DNA from: Alphaproteobacteria bacterium
Lineage (GTDB): Bacteria; Pseudomonadota; Alphaproteobacteria; Paracaedibacterales; CAIOTO01
NCBI GenBank assembly: GCA_030727085.1
Contig: JANRCF010000004.1
Coordinates: 1 to 28,954 of the forward strand
DNA length: 28,954 nucleotides
Direction of reading: 5' to 3'
Shown here piece by piece: positions 6,928 to 16,980 of the stretch. The notes below the pieces were generated by a model. The model was not told the DNA's origin, made no database searches, and worked only from the letters and a program-made list of their open reading frames with translations. The first letter of the stretch is position 1, and every line of letters begins with the position of its first letter. The translations under genes were made by a program, and so were the position numbers.

Positions 6928-9900
6928 ATGAGTCGCGAGATCCATAAAGCAATATCATCTGGAGAAATTGTTCCAGGTTTTGATTCCTTAAGCATTTCTA
7001 TTGCTAGTCCTGAGCAAATTCGCTCATGGTCATTTGGCGAAGTAAAAAAACCAGAAACAATAAATTATCGTACATTTAAGCCAGAACGTGATGGTTTGTT
7101 TTGCGCACGTATTTTTGGTCCAATCAAGGACTACGAATGTTTGTGTGGCAAATACAAGCGTATGAAGTATCGTGGCATTGTCTGCGAGAAGTGCGGTGTT
7201 GAAGTAACATTAAGTAAGGTTCGTCGTGATCGCATGGGGCATATTGAGCTTGCTTCACCTGTGGCACATATTTGGTTTACAAAATCACTTCCAAGTCGTT
7301 TGGGTACATTGCTTGATATCACATTGCGTGATCTTGAGCGTATTTTATACTTCGAGAACTATGTTGTTGTTGATCCAGGTCTTACACCATTTCGCTATAA
7401 GCAATTGCTAAGTGAAGAAGAATTTATGCGTGCTCAGGACGAGTATGGTGAAGACTCATTTGTGGCTAGCATTGGTGCTGAAGCGCTTAAGGAAATATTG
7501 CTTAAGCTTGATATGTAAAAAGAACGAGATGAACTTCGTCTTGAGTTTGTTGAGACTACCTCTGAAATTCGTCGCAAGAAGATCTTCAAGCGTTTAAAGT
7601 TAATCGAAGCATTTTTGTCATCAAACACGCGTCCAGAATGGCTTGTCATGCAAGTTATTCCTGTTATTCCACCAGAACTTCGTCCGTTGGTTCCATTGGA
7701 TGGTGGCCGTTTTGCAACGAGTGACTTGAATGACCTTTATCGTCGTGTGATTAATCGTAACAATCGCTTAAAGCGTTTGATCGAACTTCGTGCGCCAGAT
7801 ATCATTGTGCGTAACGAAAAGCGTATGTTGCAAGAATCTGTTGATGCCTTGTTTGATAACGGTCGTCGTGGTCGTGCGATTACAGGTGCTAACAAGCGTC
7901 CTTTGAAATCATTGGCTGACATGCTAAAAGGTAAGCAAGGTCGTTTCCGTCAGAACCTTCTTGGAAAGCGTGTTGACTATTCAGGTCGTTCGGTAATTGT
8001 TGTTGGTCCAGAACTTAAATTGCATCAATGTGGTTTGCCAAAGAAAATGGCCTTGGAATTGTTCCGTCCATTTATTTATTCACGACTTGAACGCTATGGT
8101 CTTGCGAGCACATTGAAGGCTGCAAAGCGTATGGTAGAGAAGGAACGTCCAGAAGTATGGGACGTTTTGGAAGACGTTATTCGCGAACACCCTGTTTTGC
8201 TGAACCGCGCACCAACATTGCACCGTCTTGGTATTCAGGCATTTGAGCCTATGTTGATTGAAGGTAAGGCAATTCAGTTGCACCCATTGGTTTGCTCTGC
8301 ATTTAACGCCGACTTTGACGGTGACCAAATGGCTGTGCACGTTCCATTAGGACTTGAAGCACAGCTTGAATCACGTGTTTTGATGATGTCAACGAATAAC
8401 ATTTTGAGCCCTGCAAACGGTCGCCCAATTATCGTTCCGTCAAAAGATATCGTTCTTGGGCTTTATTACCTATCACTTGAACGTGCAGATCTTCCTGGCG
8501 AAGGCATGACGATTGCAAATATGAATGAGCTTGAGCATGCAATGCAGGACAATCTTTTGCATTTACATACAAAAATTAATGCACGTATTGCTGTTTACGA
8601 TGAGGAAGGTGGAGTTTCGTACAAACGTATTGCAACAACACCTGGACGTATGATTTTGGGACAATATTTACCTAAATCATCAAAAATTCCGTATGAAACA
8701 ATTAACCAAATTCTGACAACGAGTGAAATTGGTAACTTGGTGGATGCGGTGTATCGTCATTGTGGACAAAAAGAAACAGTTATCTTTGTTGATCGTATTA
8801 TGGGTCTTGGCTTTACATACATGACTAAAGGTGGAATTTCGTTTGGTAAAGATGACCTTGTTATTCCGCCAGAGAAAGATAAACTAATTGCTGATACTAA
8901 GGGGATGGTTGCCGAATTTGAACAACAATATCTTGATGGTTTGATTACCAAGGGTGAAAAATACAACAAAGTTGTTGACGCTTGGTCAAGTTGTACCGAT
9001 CGCGTGGCTGACGCCATGATGAAGACGATGTCAGCGACAAATCCAAGCGCAGCAGTGAACTCTGTTTATATGATGACTCACTCTAAGGCGCGTGGTTCAG
9101 TTGCTCAGATGAAACAGCTTTCCGGTATGCGTGGTTTGATGGCAACGCCGTCAGGCGACATTATTGAAACGCCAATTATTTCAAACTTTAAAGAAGGTTT
9201 GAACGTTCTTGAATACTTTATTTCAACACATGGTACGCGTAAAGGTTTGGCTGATACGGCACTTAAAACGGCAAACTCAGGTTATTTGACACGTCGTTTG
9301 GTTGACGTTGCACAAGACTGTATTATCTCGGAAGATGATTGCGGTACAAAGCGCGGTTTGATGATTCGTTCAGTTACTGAAGGCGCCAACGTCATTATAA
9401 CAATGTTGGAACGTGTTTTGGGTCGTTGTTCTGCAGAAGATGTTGTTAACCCGCATACAGGCGAGATTGCTGTTAGAGCCGGCGATATGATTGATGAAGA
9501 AGCCGTAGAGCGCCTCGCATTAACTGGTATTGACGAGATGAAAATCAGATCTGTACTAACATGCGAAACCGTTAATGGCACGTGCACTAAATGTTACGGC
9601 CGCGATATGGCGCGTGGCACCATTGTGTGTAAAGGTGAAACTGTCGGTGTTATCGCTGCTCAGTCCATCGGTGAGCCTGGTACTCAGCTTACTATGCGTA
9701 CGTTCCACATTGGTGGTGCGGCACAGCGTGGTGCAGAACAGTCAAGTATTGAATCATCTTTTGCTGGTAAAGTTGTTTACCATAATGCGAATATCGCTAC
9801 GAATACAGCGAAGCATGCTGTTATGATTTCACGTAATGGCGAGTTGCATATTATGGATGATCAAGGTCGTGAACGTGTGCGTCACAAGGTGCCATATGGT

Positions 9901-11091
9901 GCACGTATGCTCGTAAAGGCGGGTGATGCTGTTACACCTGGTATTCGTTTGTACGAGTGGGATCCTTATACAATTCCTGTCTTAACTGAAAAAGATGGTA
10001 TTGGGCATTTCGTTGATTTGGTTGATGGTCAATCTATGCGAGAAATTATTGATGAATCAACGGGTATTTCAAGTCGTGTTGTTGTTGACTGGAAACAGCA
10101 TGGTCGTTCTTCTGAACTTCGTCCGATGATTAGTATTCGTGATAGCAAGGGCAATCCAATTATTCTCCAAAATGGATTAGAAGCGCGCTATTTCTTACCA
10201 ATTGATACGATTGTTAGTATTGAAAATAACTTCCCAGTTAAAGCCGGTGACATTGTTGCACGTATTCCGCGTGAGACAACAAAAACGCGCGATATTACAG
10301 GTGGTTTGCCACGTGTTTCCGAATTATTTGAAGCGCGCCATCCAAAAGATGCAGCAATTATTGCTGAATTTGATGGTCGTGTTGAGTTTGGAAAAGATTA
10401 CAAAGCAAAGCGTCGTATTATTGTTCATCCTGATGACGAAAGTGCAGTACCAATGGAATATCTCATTCCAAAGGGTCGCCACGTAACCGTTCATGAAGGT
10501 GACTATGTTCGTCGTGGTGAATTGCTTGTGGATGGAAACTCCGTTCCTCATGACATTTTGCGCATTTTGGGTGTAGAGGCGTTGGCTGCATACTTGGTTA
10601 GCGAGATTCAACAAGTTTATCGTCTGCAAGGTGTGGGCATCAATGACAAGCACATTGAAGTTATCGTGCGTCAAATGTTGCAGAAAGTTGAAATTACAGA
10701 TGCAGGTTCGACAGATCTTATCGTTGGTGAGCAGATTGACCGTGTTGAAATGGATGCTCTTAACTTGGTACTTGAAGCAAATGGTGAACGCATCGCTGTT
10801 GGAACACCAGTTCTTCAAGGTATTACAAAAGCGTCACTGCATACGAAATCATTTATTTCTGCTGCATCGTTCCAGGAGACAACGCGCGTGTTAACTGAGG
10901 CAGCCGTTGCTGGTAAAGTTGATATGTTGACAGGTCTAAAAGAAAACGTAATTGTTGGTCGTTTGATTCCAGCAGGTACGGGTGGGATTGTTAAAAATCT
11001 TAAAGAATTGGCTGGTCAAAAAGACAAGCAGCTTGAGGTTGATACAGGCACGACACGCCACTTAGAATCGCAAAGACATAAAGTCGCTTAA
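6928..11091 (+). CDS. rpoC: DNA-directed RNA polymerase subunit beta', interrupted by an in-frame TAA at 7516-7518
   Basis: RpoC carries the catalytic magnesium site of RNA polymerase. ATG 6928 is preceded by AGGAG at 6915-6919. The N-terminal zinc-binding cysteines are C71, C73, C86 and C89. The catalytic loop NADFDGDQM is encoded at 8305-8331. Further cysteines appear in CETVNGTCTKCYGRD. The total span is 1388 codons, the normal size, in one continuous frame except for TAA at codon 197 (…KLDM-stop-KERDEL). The residues after the stop match the family without a gap, so one base change of a sense codon (GAA, CAA or AAA to TAA) explains it. The first possible restart is a TTG at 7615 with no Shine-Dalgarno sequence, and restarting there would lose the zinc region and clamp. 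An intrinsic terminator follows the gene. Confidence 0.95.
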
Positions 11092-11121
11092 CGTTTTCTA
11101 AGGACACATAAAGTTTGAAAG

Positions 11122-11151
11122 GCACGCAATTTAAAGGTTGCGTGCTTTTTT
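11122..11151 (+). terminator. Intrinsic terminator of the rpo operon
   Basis: GCACGCAA (11122-11129) pairs perfectly with TTGCGTGC (11138-11145), followed at once by six T residues (11146-11151). It lies 30 bases after rpoC and closes the operon. It may also limit readthrough from the convergent fliW operon, although the opposite-strand T-run is poor. Confidence 0.92.
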
Positions 11152-11218
11152 CTTGTCTATCTCTCCGCTACTCACCATGGCATTGGTACATCTGTGCACA
11201 AGAGTCCACCTATTGCCC

Positions 11219-11680
11219 CTACTGAACATTCACCATTTGCCAAGCCTCTTGTGTTTTGCTTATAAAAATCAAAGGCGCATCCGTTACAAATTTTACATTT
11301 GATTGACCAGTTTCTTTGTCGCCTGTGATAACTAAAAAAGAAAAACCAATTTCATCTTTTGATATTTTTTCATTTCCTAGCATAGTATGGACAGTTGAAA
11401 GGATTGAGTTTTGTTGCGCTTCATCTAAAACAGGATAATGTACGATAAAGGATAGAGCGTTGTCATCTAATGATTGCAGCATTCCATAGCGCTGACCCTC
11501 TGGAACCCCGGGCACATCAGTTAGGGTGAATCTCACTTTATTTGGAAACCCAACCAATCCATCATTAAAATAAAAAATATCATCATTTGTGTATTGAATT
11601 TTTCCAAGCTTTGTTTCAATCACACCGTGTGTGTTATTTGTTTCTGCTGCTATTTTTGGTATTGTATTGTGCTTTTTCAT
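11219..11680 (-). CDS. fliW: Flagellar assembly factor FliW
   Basis: The 153-residue protein matches FliW. In other bacteria FliW binds flagellin and, when free, antagonises the translational repressor CsrA. Family features are GKIQYTNDDIFYFNDGLVGFP (seen as a block at about 26-46), the MLQSLDDNALSFIV segment and a C-terminal APLIFISKTQEAWQ. It is the last gene of the flgI-fliW operon, 40 bases after flgL, in the flgL-fliW order known from Bacillus. No csrA follows: the 67 bases up to the rpoC terminator are too short. Alphaproteobacteria more often use FlbT/FlaF for flagellin control, so its presence here is notable. The ribosome-binding site is weak (GAGAAAG). The stop is TAG. Confidence 0.88.
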   Translation of the reverse strand: MKKHNTIPKIAAETNNTHGVIETKLGKIQYTNDDIFYFNDGLVGFPNKVRFTLTDVPGVPEGQRYGMLQSLDDNALSFIVHYPVLDEAQQNSILSTVHTMLGNEKISKDEIGFSFLVITGDKETGQSNVKFVTDAPLIFISKTQEAWQMVNVQ

Positions 11681-11720
11681 AATTTTATCTTTCTCTATTT
11701 TAAATTTAATCTATATTATT

Positions 11721-12659
11721 TTAAGACTGAGGGAACCCTCTCATAATTGTTTCAATATTTCTGTTGTCGAGTATTGAATGCTTACTGAGGGTGCTCAATG
11801 TAATATCTCTTGAATGCTCTAGGGTTTTTGCATTATTGATAGCTTCCATTTGGCTAATTTTGTTTGCTTTTATGATTCGGTCTGCTTCAATAATGGCTAG
11901 TTCTGGTGCTTTTTTAATCGCATCATTTAATTTTTCCTTTTCGATCCCTATTTTGTAAATAGCATCAGGGAAGTCATGGTCTAAGGCTTCTCTGCCTAGT
12001 TTTTGTGCTTCCGTAAATTCTAGGCATTCGATATTTTTTGGGTCAATGGTTAATAGCAATCGTGCTGACTGAATTGTTTTTGCAAAGGCGTCATGCCTTC
12101 CTGTGATCGGGTATAGGTTGATGGCTGCATCGTCATTGATTTTGATTGATTGATCGCCAGCCTCGCCTACGTAGTAGCTATAATCAATACCCTTGCCAGC
12201 CTCAATTTCTGGTAAGTCTTTTATATTAACTGTTTTCTCCTTTATTTCTCTGCCAGCGAGTGTCTGACTGCCATCATGTTCGCTGTTCATAATCCCTTCA
12301 ATCTGATCGAGGTACCCTTTGACTTGCGTTGAAAATGCTTCTCGCGTCATGCCGCTGTTGCCAACACTCATTACTAATCTGCGAAGTTTGCTGGCGATGT
12401 TTTGAACATCACTGACTTGACTTGATATTTTTTTCTGACGTTCCAATTGCCTAGTATTTTCTCTTTCTTGACTTTTAATTTCAGTTATTTTCATTTCTCC
12501 AGAAATACGCGCTTCTACATCGCAGTCAAGAAAAGTGCCATAGTTCTCTGACAGCACGCGTTCTTGGTTGTCACTTATTTCTTTGTCGAGCCCTTCCATC
12601 TGTATGTTTTTAAGATTTGTTGCTTAAATAAATAGTGGCAATGTTGACGATATTGACAT
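11721..12659 (-). CDS. flgL: Flagellar hook-filament junction protein FlgL, interrupted by an in-frame TAA at codon 12
   Basis: FlgL (HAP3) joins hook and filament and shares the N- and C-terminal helices of flagellin. The true start is almost certainly ATG at 12659: it has AAGGA eight bases upstream and lies 13 bases after the flgK stop. It gives MSISSTLPLFI, then TAA (12626-12624), then ATNLKNIQMEGLDKEIS in the same frame, which is the expected first helix. An intact frame without the stop starts only at ATG 12599 (292 residues) and has no Shine-Dalgarno site. The rest resembles flagellin-family D0/D1 helices, with RKLVMSVGN-like packing around residues 110-120 (seen as RRLVMSVGN). The family usually has about 300 residues, and here there would be 312. 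A CAA-to-TAA change is the simplest cause. The loss would remove the D0 helix needed for polymerisation. Confidence 0.75.
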
Positions 12660-12672
12660 AGTAAAATCCTTT

Positions 12673-14517
12673 TTATATTATCTTAAATATAGAATCAGTC
12701 ATTCTATACCCAATGCTCATGGCTTTTGACAGTATATCAATTGATTTATTTGTTTCGAGTAATTCAAGTAGTACTTGTTTTTCATTTACCTTGCTCTTTT
12801 CACCAGATTTCTTTGCTAGTCCTGTGTAAACAAATTTCTCACTTCTAAGTTTGTCAACTGTCCGCTCAGCATCGTTTTTTTGTGTATTGATTATGCTGAT
12901 AGCATAAGATTTTAGATTTGTCTGAGTTGAAGGAGAATTGCCGGTTTGGTTAAATAATATTTTTGAATCATTGTACGCATTTGCGAGCAATGAAATAGTG
13001 CTTGAATCGCCTGAGGAGAGTGCTTTGCCCATGGGTGGCGCGTTTTTACTTAACGTGCCAGTTGAAATTCTTTTCCCATTTGATTCAATAATATCTTTGC
13101 GCACAGAAATTGATGATGATATGTCACTGCTTGATCCACCAAGGCTTTGCGTGCCAGTTTCAAATAAATTGTTAAGACCAAAGAAGTGGGATACATTCGT
13201 GCCAATATTTGCACTATATGTGGATGAAGCACTTAAAGATGCAATCTGACTTCCGACAGAACCAATAACAACGCCATTTTCGGGATTATTTGACGTTAAT
13301 TGAAAACAACCATCATCTGTAATAGAAGCAGTGATACCTGATTCAGGGTCGGAATTATTAATGCTATTTATTAGAAATTGAATATTCATACCATTAGTTA
13401 GGGCAATATCTGTATAACTTGCTAATTTTCCTGTTTTTGGATCAGCTGTGCCAATGCGCACGGTGCCAGTACCTGAAACGATGGTGTCACTAGTGATGGG
13501 GGGTGCGCCAGGAATGCCAATTGTACCTGTTAATGTTGATGGAGGATCGAGAGATACACCTAAATTATGGATACTGTTAAATTTATCGCGTAGTGCTTTT
13601 GTGTATTCGTCTAGCTGCCCTTGAAGATCGGGTAGTATTTTGTTATGTAATTGCATCAGGCCTGATAATTGACCTGTTTGGTTACCTCCTAAAATGGATG
13701 TGCTTATGTCAACAGTTCGATTATCACTTATTTGAACGGATAAAACACTGTTTCCTGCTGAATTGTCATAGTTTATGGTTGCGTAATTTTCACCTTGAAG
13801 TAGGTTGTTTTCACTTTTATCAAAAATTTCAGTTCCAAACGTATTAAAGGTGTTGATGCGAACGCCAAGCTGTTCTGCGAGTGCTTGGAGGGTAATACGC
13901 CTTTGATCTTGATAAGCAAGCTGTTCTGATGATCTTTCAGGTGCTATCTTAATGTTTTTATTTAGTAATGCAATTTCTTGGAGACACGCGTTTGTTTTTG
14001 CGACAGAAGCAGCAATGTCTTGTCCAACTTCGTCGCGTAAGTCTTTAATTTTAGAGGCTAATTTTGTGATACTTTCCGCGTGATTTATGAGTTCTCTTAA
14101 GGCCTCTTTGGTGTAGGTAGGTTGGCTTGGATTCGATTGAAGGGCTTTTAGTGCAGTTGACATTTTACCACCAATGTGAGCAAAAGAGCTTTGCTCATTT
14201 TTGCCGCCAAAGAAGCCCAAAATCTCTTGGTAATATTTTTCCATAGATGCAACGCCAGATACGAGGCTGCTTTGATCGCGAACTTCTTTGATTAATTTTT
14301 CATCGAAACTCTGCTGTAGTTCGGATGCTTTGACGCCAGAGCTGCCATTTAATTGAATGACGCGCTCGCGCGTTATGTAGCCATCAACATCTTTATTTGT
14401 CAAGTTATCATCAAGTGTATCTGCCTTTGTGCGATTGGCACTAATTGCAGACATTAGCCTGTGAGCTGCATTGTAGTGGACAGAATCTTGACTAAAAAGA
14501 CCTATTTCTGGTGGCAT
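12673..14517 (-). CDS. flgK: Flagellar hook-associated protein 1 FlgK
   Basis: FlgK (HAP1) forms the first junction zone between hook and filament. The 614-residue product starts with a divergent form of the FlgK helix: IGLFSQDSVHYNAAHRLMSAI and the turn DGYITRERV, which replaces the common GYSRQ motif (about residues 5-54). The middle holds the variable hook-like domains rich in N, G, S and T. The C-terminus (about 540-614) is a helix with NDAERTVDKLRSEK and LLELLETNKSIDILSKAM, matching the D0 return helix. The start lies 22 bases after the flgN-like stop with only a weak purine stretch as ribosome-binding site. flgL follows after 13 bases. The operon order flgK-flgL supports the name. Confidence 0.88.
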   Translation of the reverse strand: MPPEIGLFSQDSVHYNAAHRLMSAISANRTKADTLDDNLTNKDVDGYITRERVIQLNGSSGVKASELQQSFDEKLIKEVRDQSSLVSGVASMEKYYQEILGFFGGKNEQSSFAHIGGKMSTALKALQSNPSQPTYTKEALRELINHAESITKLASKIKDLRDEVGQDIAASVAKTNACLQEIALLNKNIKIAPERSSEQLAYQDQRRITLQALAEQLGVRINTFNTFGTEIFDKSENNLLQGENYATINYDNSAGNSVLSVQISDNRTVDISTSILGGNQTGQLSGLMQLHNKILPDLQGQLDEYTKALRDKFNSIHNLGVSLDPPSTLTGTIGIPGAPPITSDTIVSGTGTVRIGTADPKTGKLASYTDIALTNGMNIQFLINSINNSDPESGITASITDDGCFQLTSNNPENGVVIGSVGSQIASLSASSTYSANIGTNVSHFFGLNNLFETGTQSLGGSSSDISSSISVRKDIIESNGKRISTGTLSKNAPPMGKALSSGDSSTISLLANAYNDSKILFNQTGNSPSTQTNLKSYAISIINTQKNDAERTVDKLRSEKFVYTGLAKKSGEKSKVNEKQVLLELLETNKSIDILSKAMSIGYRMTDSIFKII

Positions 14518-14539
14518 GGGTGACGCTTTCTTGTCTTTA

Positions 14540-14992
14540 CTAAAATGTTTGCGACAGCGCTACGGGCTGACTTAAACGTGAATATTTTGATTCGCCTTTA
14601 TCTGTGTAGCAACATTTATTCATTTGATTGATCGTCGCAAAAAAAATATTCATTAGACGTTGACTATATTCATGCGCGTTATTAAGGTATGCATAGTTTT
14701 CTTTTGATTTAAGAACAAATTCATTGTTGGTTTTGTAAAGATTAAGAAGGTCATCACGTGATAACGCTTTTAATGAAATTAATTGATCAATATCGTTCAT
14801 TATTTTTTCATAGCGATCACTGCATGCTTTTTTCAAAGGCAAAAGTTCAATAAGACTGTTTGTATCATGTTCTTTAACGCATGTATTTTCACGTTCCATA
14901 ACATTGATAAATTCATCAATACATGGATAGAAATTAGCAATAACTTCAGCCACATTCATCTCGTTTGATTCCGGGTTATATCTGTTGATCAT
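14540..14992 (-). CDS. FlgN-like flagellar export chaperone
   Basis: A 150-residue, largely helical, charged protein without membrane segments sits directly upstream of flgK. FlgN chaperones bind the C-termini of FlgK and FlgL, and genes at this position with this size and helix content are commonly flgN. The sequence similarity I can see is weak, so the name rests mainly on context. I chose ATG 14992 (MINRYNPESNEMN), which overlaps the flgJ end by 17 bases and has AGGGAA about eight bases upstream. An upstream in-frame ATG at 15040 would overlap flgJ further and has no ribosome-binding site. The gene ends in TAG 22 bases before flgK. Alternative: an uncharacterised operon member. Confidence 0.6.
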   Translation of the reverse strand: MINRYNPESNEMNVAEVIANFYPCIDEFINVMERENTCVKEHDTNSLIELLPLKKACSDRYEKIMNDIDQLISLKALSRDDLLNLYKTNNEFVLKSKENYAYLNNAHEYSQRLMNIFFATINQMNKCCYTDKGESKYSRLSQPVALSQTF

Positions 14993-15311
14993 GGAGATTT
15001 CCCTGTTGTAGTTGAGTGGGTTCTTGATAAGCGCGGTCAAGTGCTTTTATGATATATTTTGCAATGCCAACACCACGCTTGGCTGCCTGTTTTGCAGCGG
15101 CGTCAACCCACAAAGATTGGAACATTTCAGAGCTATGTCCTGCACCAAATAAACCGCCTTCTGTATCCTTTGGAATAATGTTTGTAAAAAAGAATTTTAG
15201 AAACATCTCTTCATAGTCATGTGCTGCTTTGATTTTGTCTTCTTTTGTTGTTGCTTTATTGAGAGGCATCATGGTCATTGGCTCTCTTGTTGTTGCTGCT
15301 GCGACTGCCAT
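14976..15311 (-). CDS. flgJ: Rod-binding protein, FlgJ N-terminal-domain type
   Basis: The 111-residue protein corresponds to the rod-binding domain of FlgJ alone. The segment KIKAAHDYEEMFLKFFFTNI followed by FGAGHSSEMFQSLWVD (about residues 26-70) matches the family core that caps the growing rod in the periplasm. The peptidoglycan-hydrolase domain of enterobacterial FlgJ is absent, as is usual in alphaproteobacteria. GGGAGGA lies about six bases before the ATG. The gene sits ten bases after flgI and overlaps the next gene, so the three are translationally linked. A separate muramidase would be needed to pass the cell wall and is not seen in this window. Confidence 0.88.
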   Translation of the reverse strand: MAVAAATTREPMTMMPLNKATTKEDKIKAAHDYEEMFLKFFFTNIIPKDTEGGLFGAGHSSEMFQSLWVDAAAKQAAKRGVGIAKYIIKALDRAYQEPTQLQQGNLHDQQI

Positions 15312-15321
15312 AAAGTCCTCC

Positions 15322-16941
15322 CTAATTCATTATGATTTCGGCATGTAGTGCGCCGGCGTTTTTGATTGTCATGAGAATTGATCCCATATCTTTAACGGAC
15401 ACACCTAGTTGGTTAAGTGCGTTTACAAATTTTTCAAGTGTGGGCCCGGAACTTAGCAAATTGAATCGGCCTTTTTCTTCACGAACATTTACTTTTGTTT
15501 GTGATGTTATGACAGGTTCAAATGCTTTTGCGCCGCCAAGTATTCCCTTGTCAGGCGTATTGCCGGTCGCTTGATTGATTTGTTGTAAGTTGCCAGCAGA
15601 ATTTGATATTTGTTGTTGTTGCTGTGTGATTTGGAGCTGTTGTTGGAAATAATCGTTGAGCTGAGAGACTTGTTGCGCTTGCGTTGCCATAATTTGCTGA
15701 GTTTGATTGGCAATACGAGTGTTTTCTTTTGTTAACCATGCTTTTTCAGCCTCAGAAGCTGTGTCTGGTATGGTGGTCTCTTTATTAACATCTGTAAAAT
15801 CTTTTAATTCTTTTTCTTGCTTATCTTTTAACGCTTTAAGTTGTTCTTTTTGTAATTGAACAGTGGCGTTGGTTTGCTTTGCAAAATCCGCTAATTGCGT
15901 GGGATTTAACCCAACGACATTATTTACAACAGGCATAATTCCACCATTCGGTAGATTTGGCATGTATACTTCAGGGATTTCAACAATTTTAACCACTGTT
16001 GATCCGCTGGCAACTCCGCATGGGCTCATCTTAACGCCGCTGGTTACAACAATGACGTCTTTTTGCGTATCAATCAGAACTTTTGCTTTTTGATCAGGCT
16101 GTATTTGTAAGTGTCCAATTTCATGGAAAAAATTAAATGGCTTTATGTTTTTAGGCAAAACCATTTGAATGGTTCCCATATCAAGTGGCCTAGCAACGTT
16201 CTTGCCCCATCCCTTTTGCTCTGCATAGGTATTTATGGCTACAGCGATTCGTTTTGCAGTGGTGAAATCAGGTGTGTTCAATGTCATTTTGATTTCTTTT
16301 AAATCTGCCAACTCATAACCAACTTCTTTTTCAATTAAAGCGCCATTAGAAATTTTCCCAGCCGTTGGAATGCCTTTTGTTTGTGATGCATTGGCGCCCT
16401 GGGCGCTTAAGCCGGTGTTCATAGGGCCTTGTCCAACTGCGTAAACATTAGAGTCTGCACCTAATAGCGGTGTGACAAGTAATGTTCCGCCTTGCAGACT
16501 TTGTGCATCGCCAATAGCGGAAACGTTAACGTCAATGCGCCCGCCCGTGCGTGCAAATGCAGGAAGGGTTGCTGTTACCATCACAGCTGCGACATTTTTC
16601 CCAGCCATTTTTCCATCGCGCACGTTAACACCAAGACGTTCTAACATGCTGATAAGGCTTTCTTGTGTTTGTGGAGAGCTGGCGAGCGTGTCACCTGTGC
16701 CGTTAAGGCCAACGACAAGCCCGTATCCAACGAGATGGTTGTCACGTACGCCTTGAATTTGCGTGACATCTTTAATGCGTATGTTTGGTTCTATATCTTG
16801 GAAATTTGGGTTTTTAAAGGTTTCTTCAATGATAAGAGGTTTTGGCTCTGGAGGAATGGCTTCCTCAGCAAATGTTAACACACTCGCGAAGGCGAGGGCT
16901 GTGATGCTAAGCAGTATCTTGATATTTGATACAATTGACAC
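15322..16941 (-). CDS. flgI: Flagellar P-ring protein FlgI with a large glutamine-rich insertion
   Basis: FlgI builds the P-ring bushing around the rod in the peptidoglycan layer. The signal peptide is at about 1-25 (hydrophobic stretch ILLSITALAFASVLTFA). The conserved FlgI core runs from IRIKDVTQIQGVRDN (about 54-68) with LVGYGLVVGLNGTGDT. The C-terminal segment is LEKFVNALNQLGVSVKDMGS to MN-539. The family usually has about 370 residues. The excess is a single block at about 345-475, between the EIPEVYMPNL strand and the VITSQTKVNVREEKG strand. It is lysine/glutamate-rich, then glutamine-rich, with coiled-coil character. The start is GTG 16941 with no clear Shine-Dalgarno site; no ATG lies upstream before an in-frame stop. 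A sigma-54 promoter lies 40-56 bases upstream. It is the first gene of the operon. Confidence 0.93.
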   Translation of the reverse strand: MSIVSNIKILLSITALAFASVLTFAEEAIPPEPKPLIIEETFKNPNFQDIEPNIRIKDVTQIQGVRDNHLVGYGLVVGLNGTGDTLASSPQTQESLISMLERLGVNVRDGKMAGKNVAAVMVTATLPAFARTGGRIDVNVSAIGDAQSLQGGTLLVTPLLGADSNVYAVGQGPMNTGLSAQGANASQTKGIPTAGKISNGALIEKEVGYELADLKEIKMTLNTPDFTTAKRIAVAINTYAEQKGWGKNVARPLDMGTIQMVLPKNIKPFNFFHEIGHLQIQPDQKAKVLIDTQKDVIVVTSGVKMSPCGVASGSTVVKIVEIPEVYMPNLPNGGIMPVVNNVVGLNPTQLADFAKQTNATVQLQKEQLKALKDKQEKELKDFTDVNKETTIPDTASEAEKAWLTKENTRIANQTQQIMATQAQQVSQLNDYFQQQLQITQQQQQISNSAGNLQQINQATGNTPDKGILGGAKAFEPVITSQTKVNVREEKGRFNLLSSGPTLEKFVNALNQLGVSVKDMGSILMTIKNAGALHAEIIMN

Positions 16942-16980
16942 GTGATGCGAACCAAAAAAATATAGTAACTAGTGATAGTT

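Noticed and set aside
7516..7518. TAA reassigned to an amino acid (rpoC and flgL both have in-frame TAA)
   Set aside because: Thirteen genes end with TAA at the expected C-terminus, so TAA is a working stop. Two internal cases are better explained by errors or mutations.
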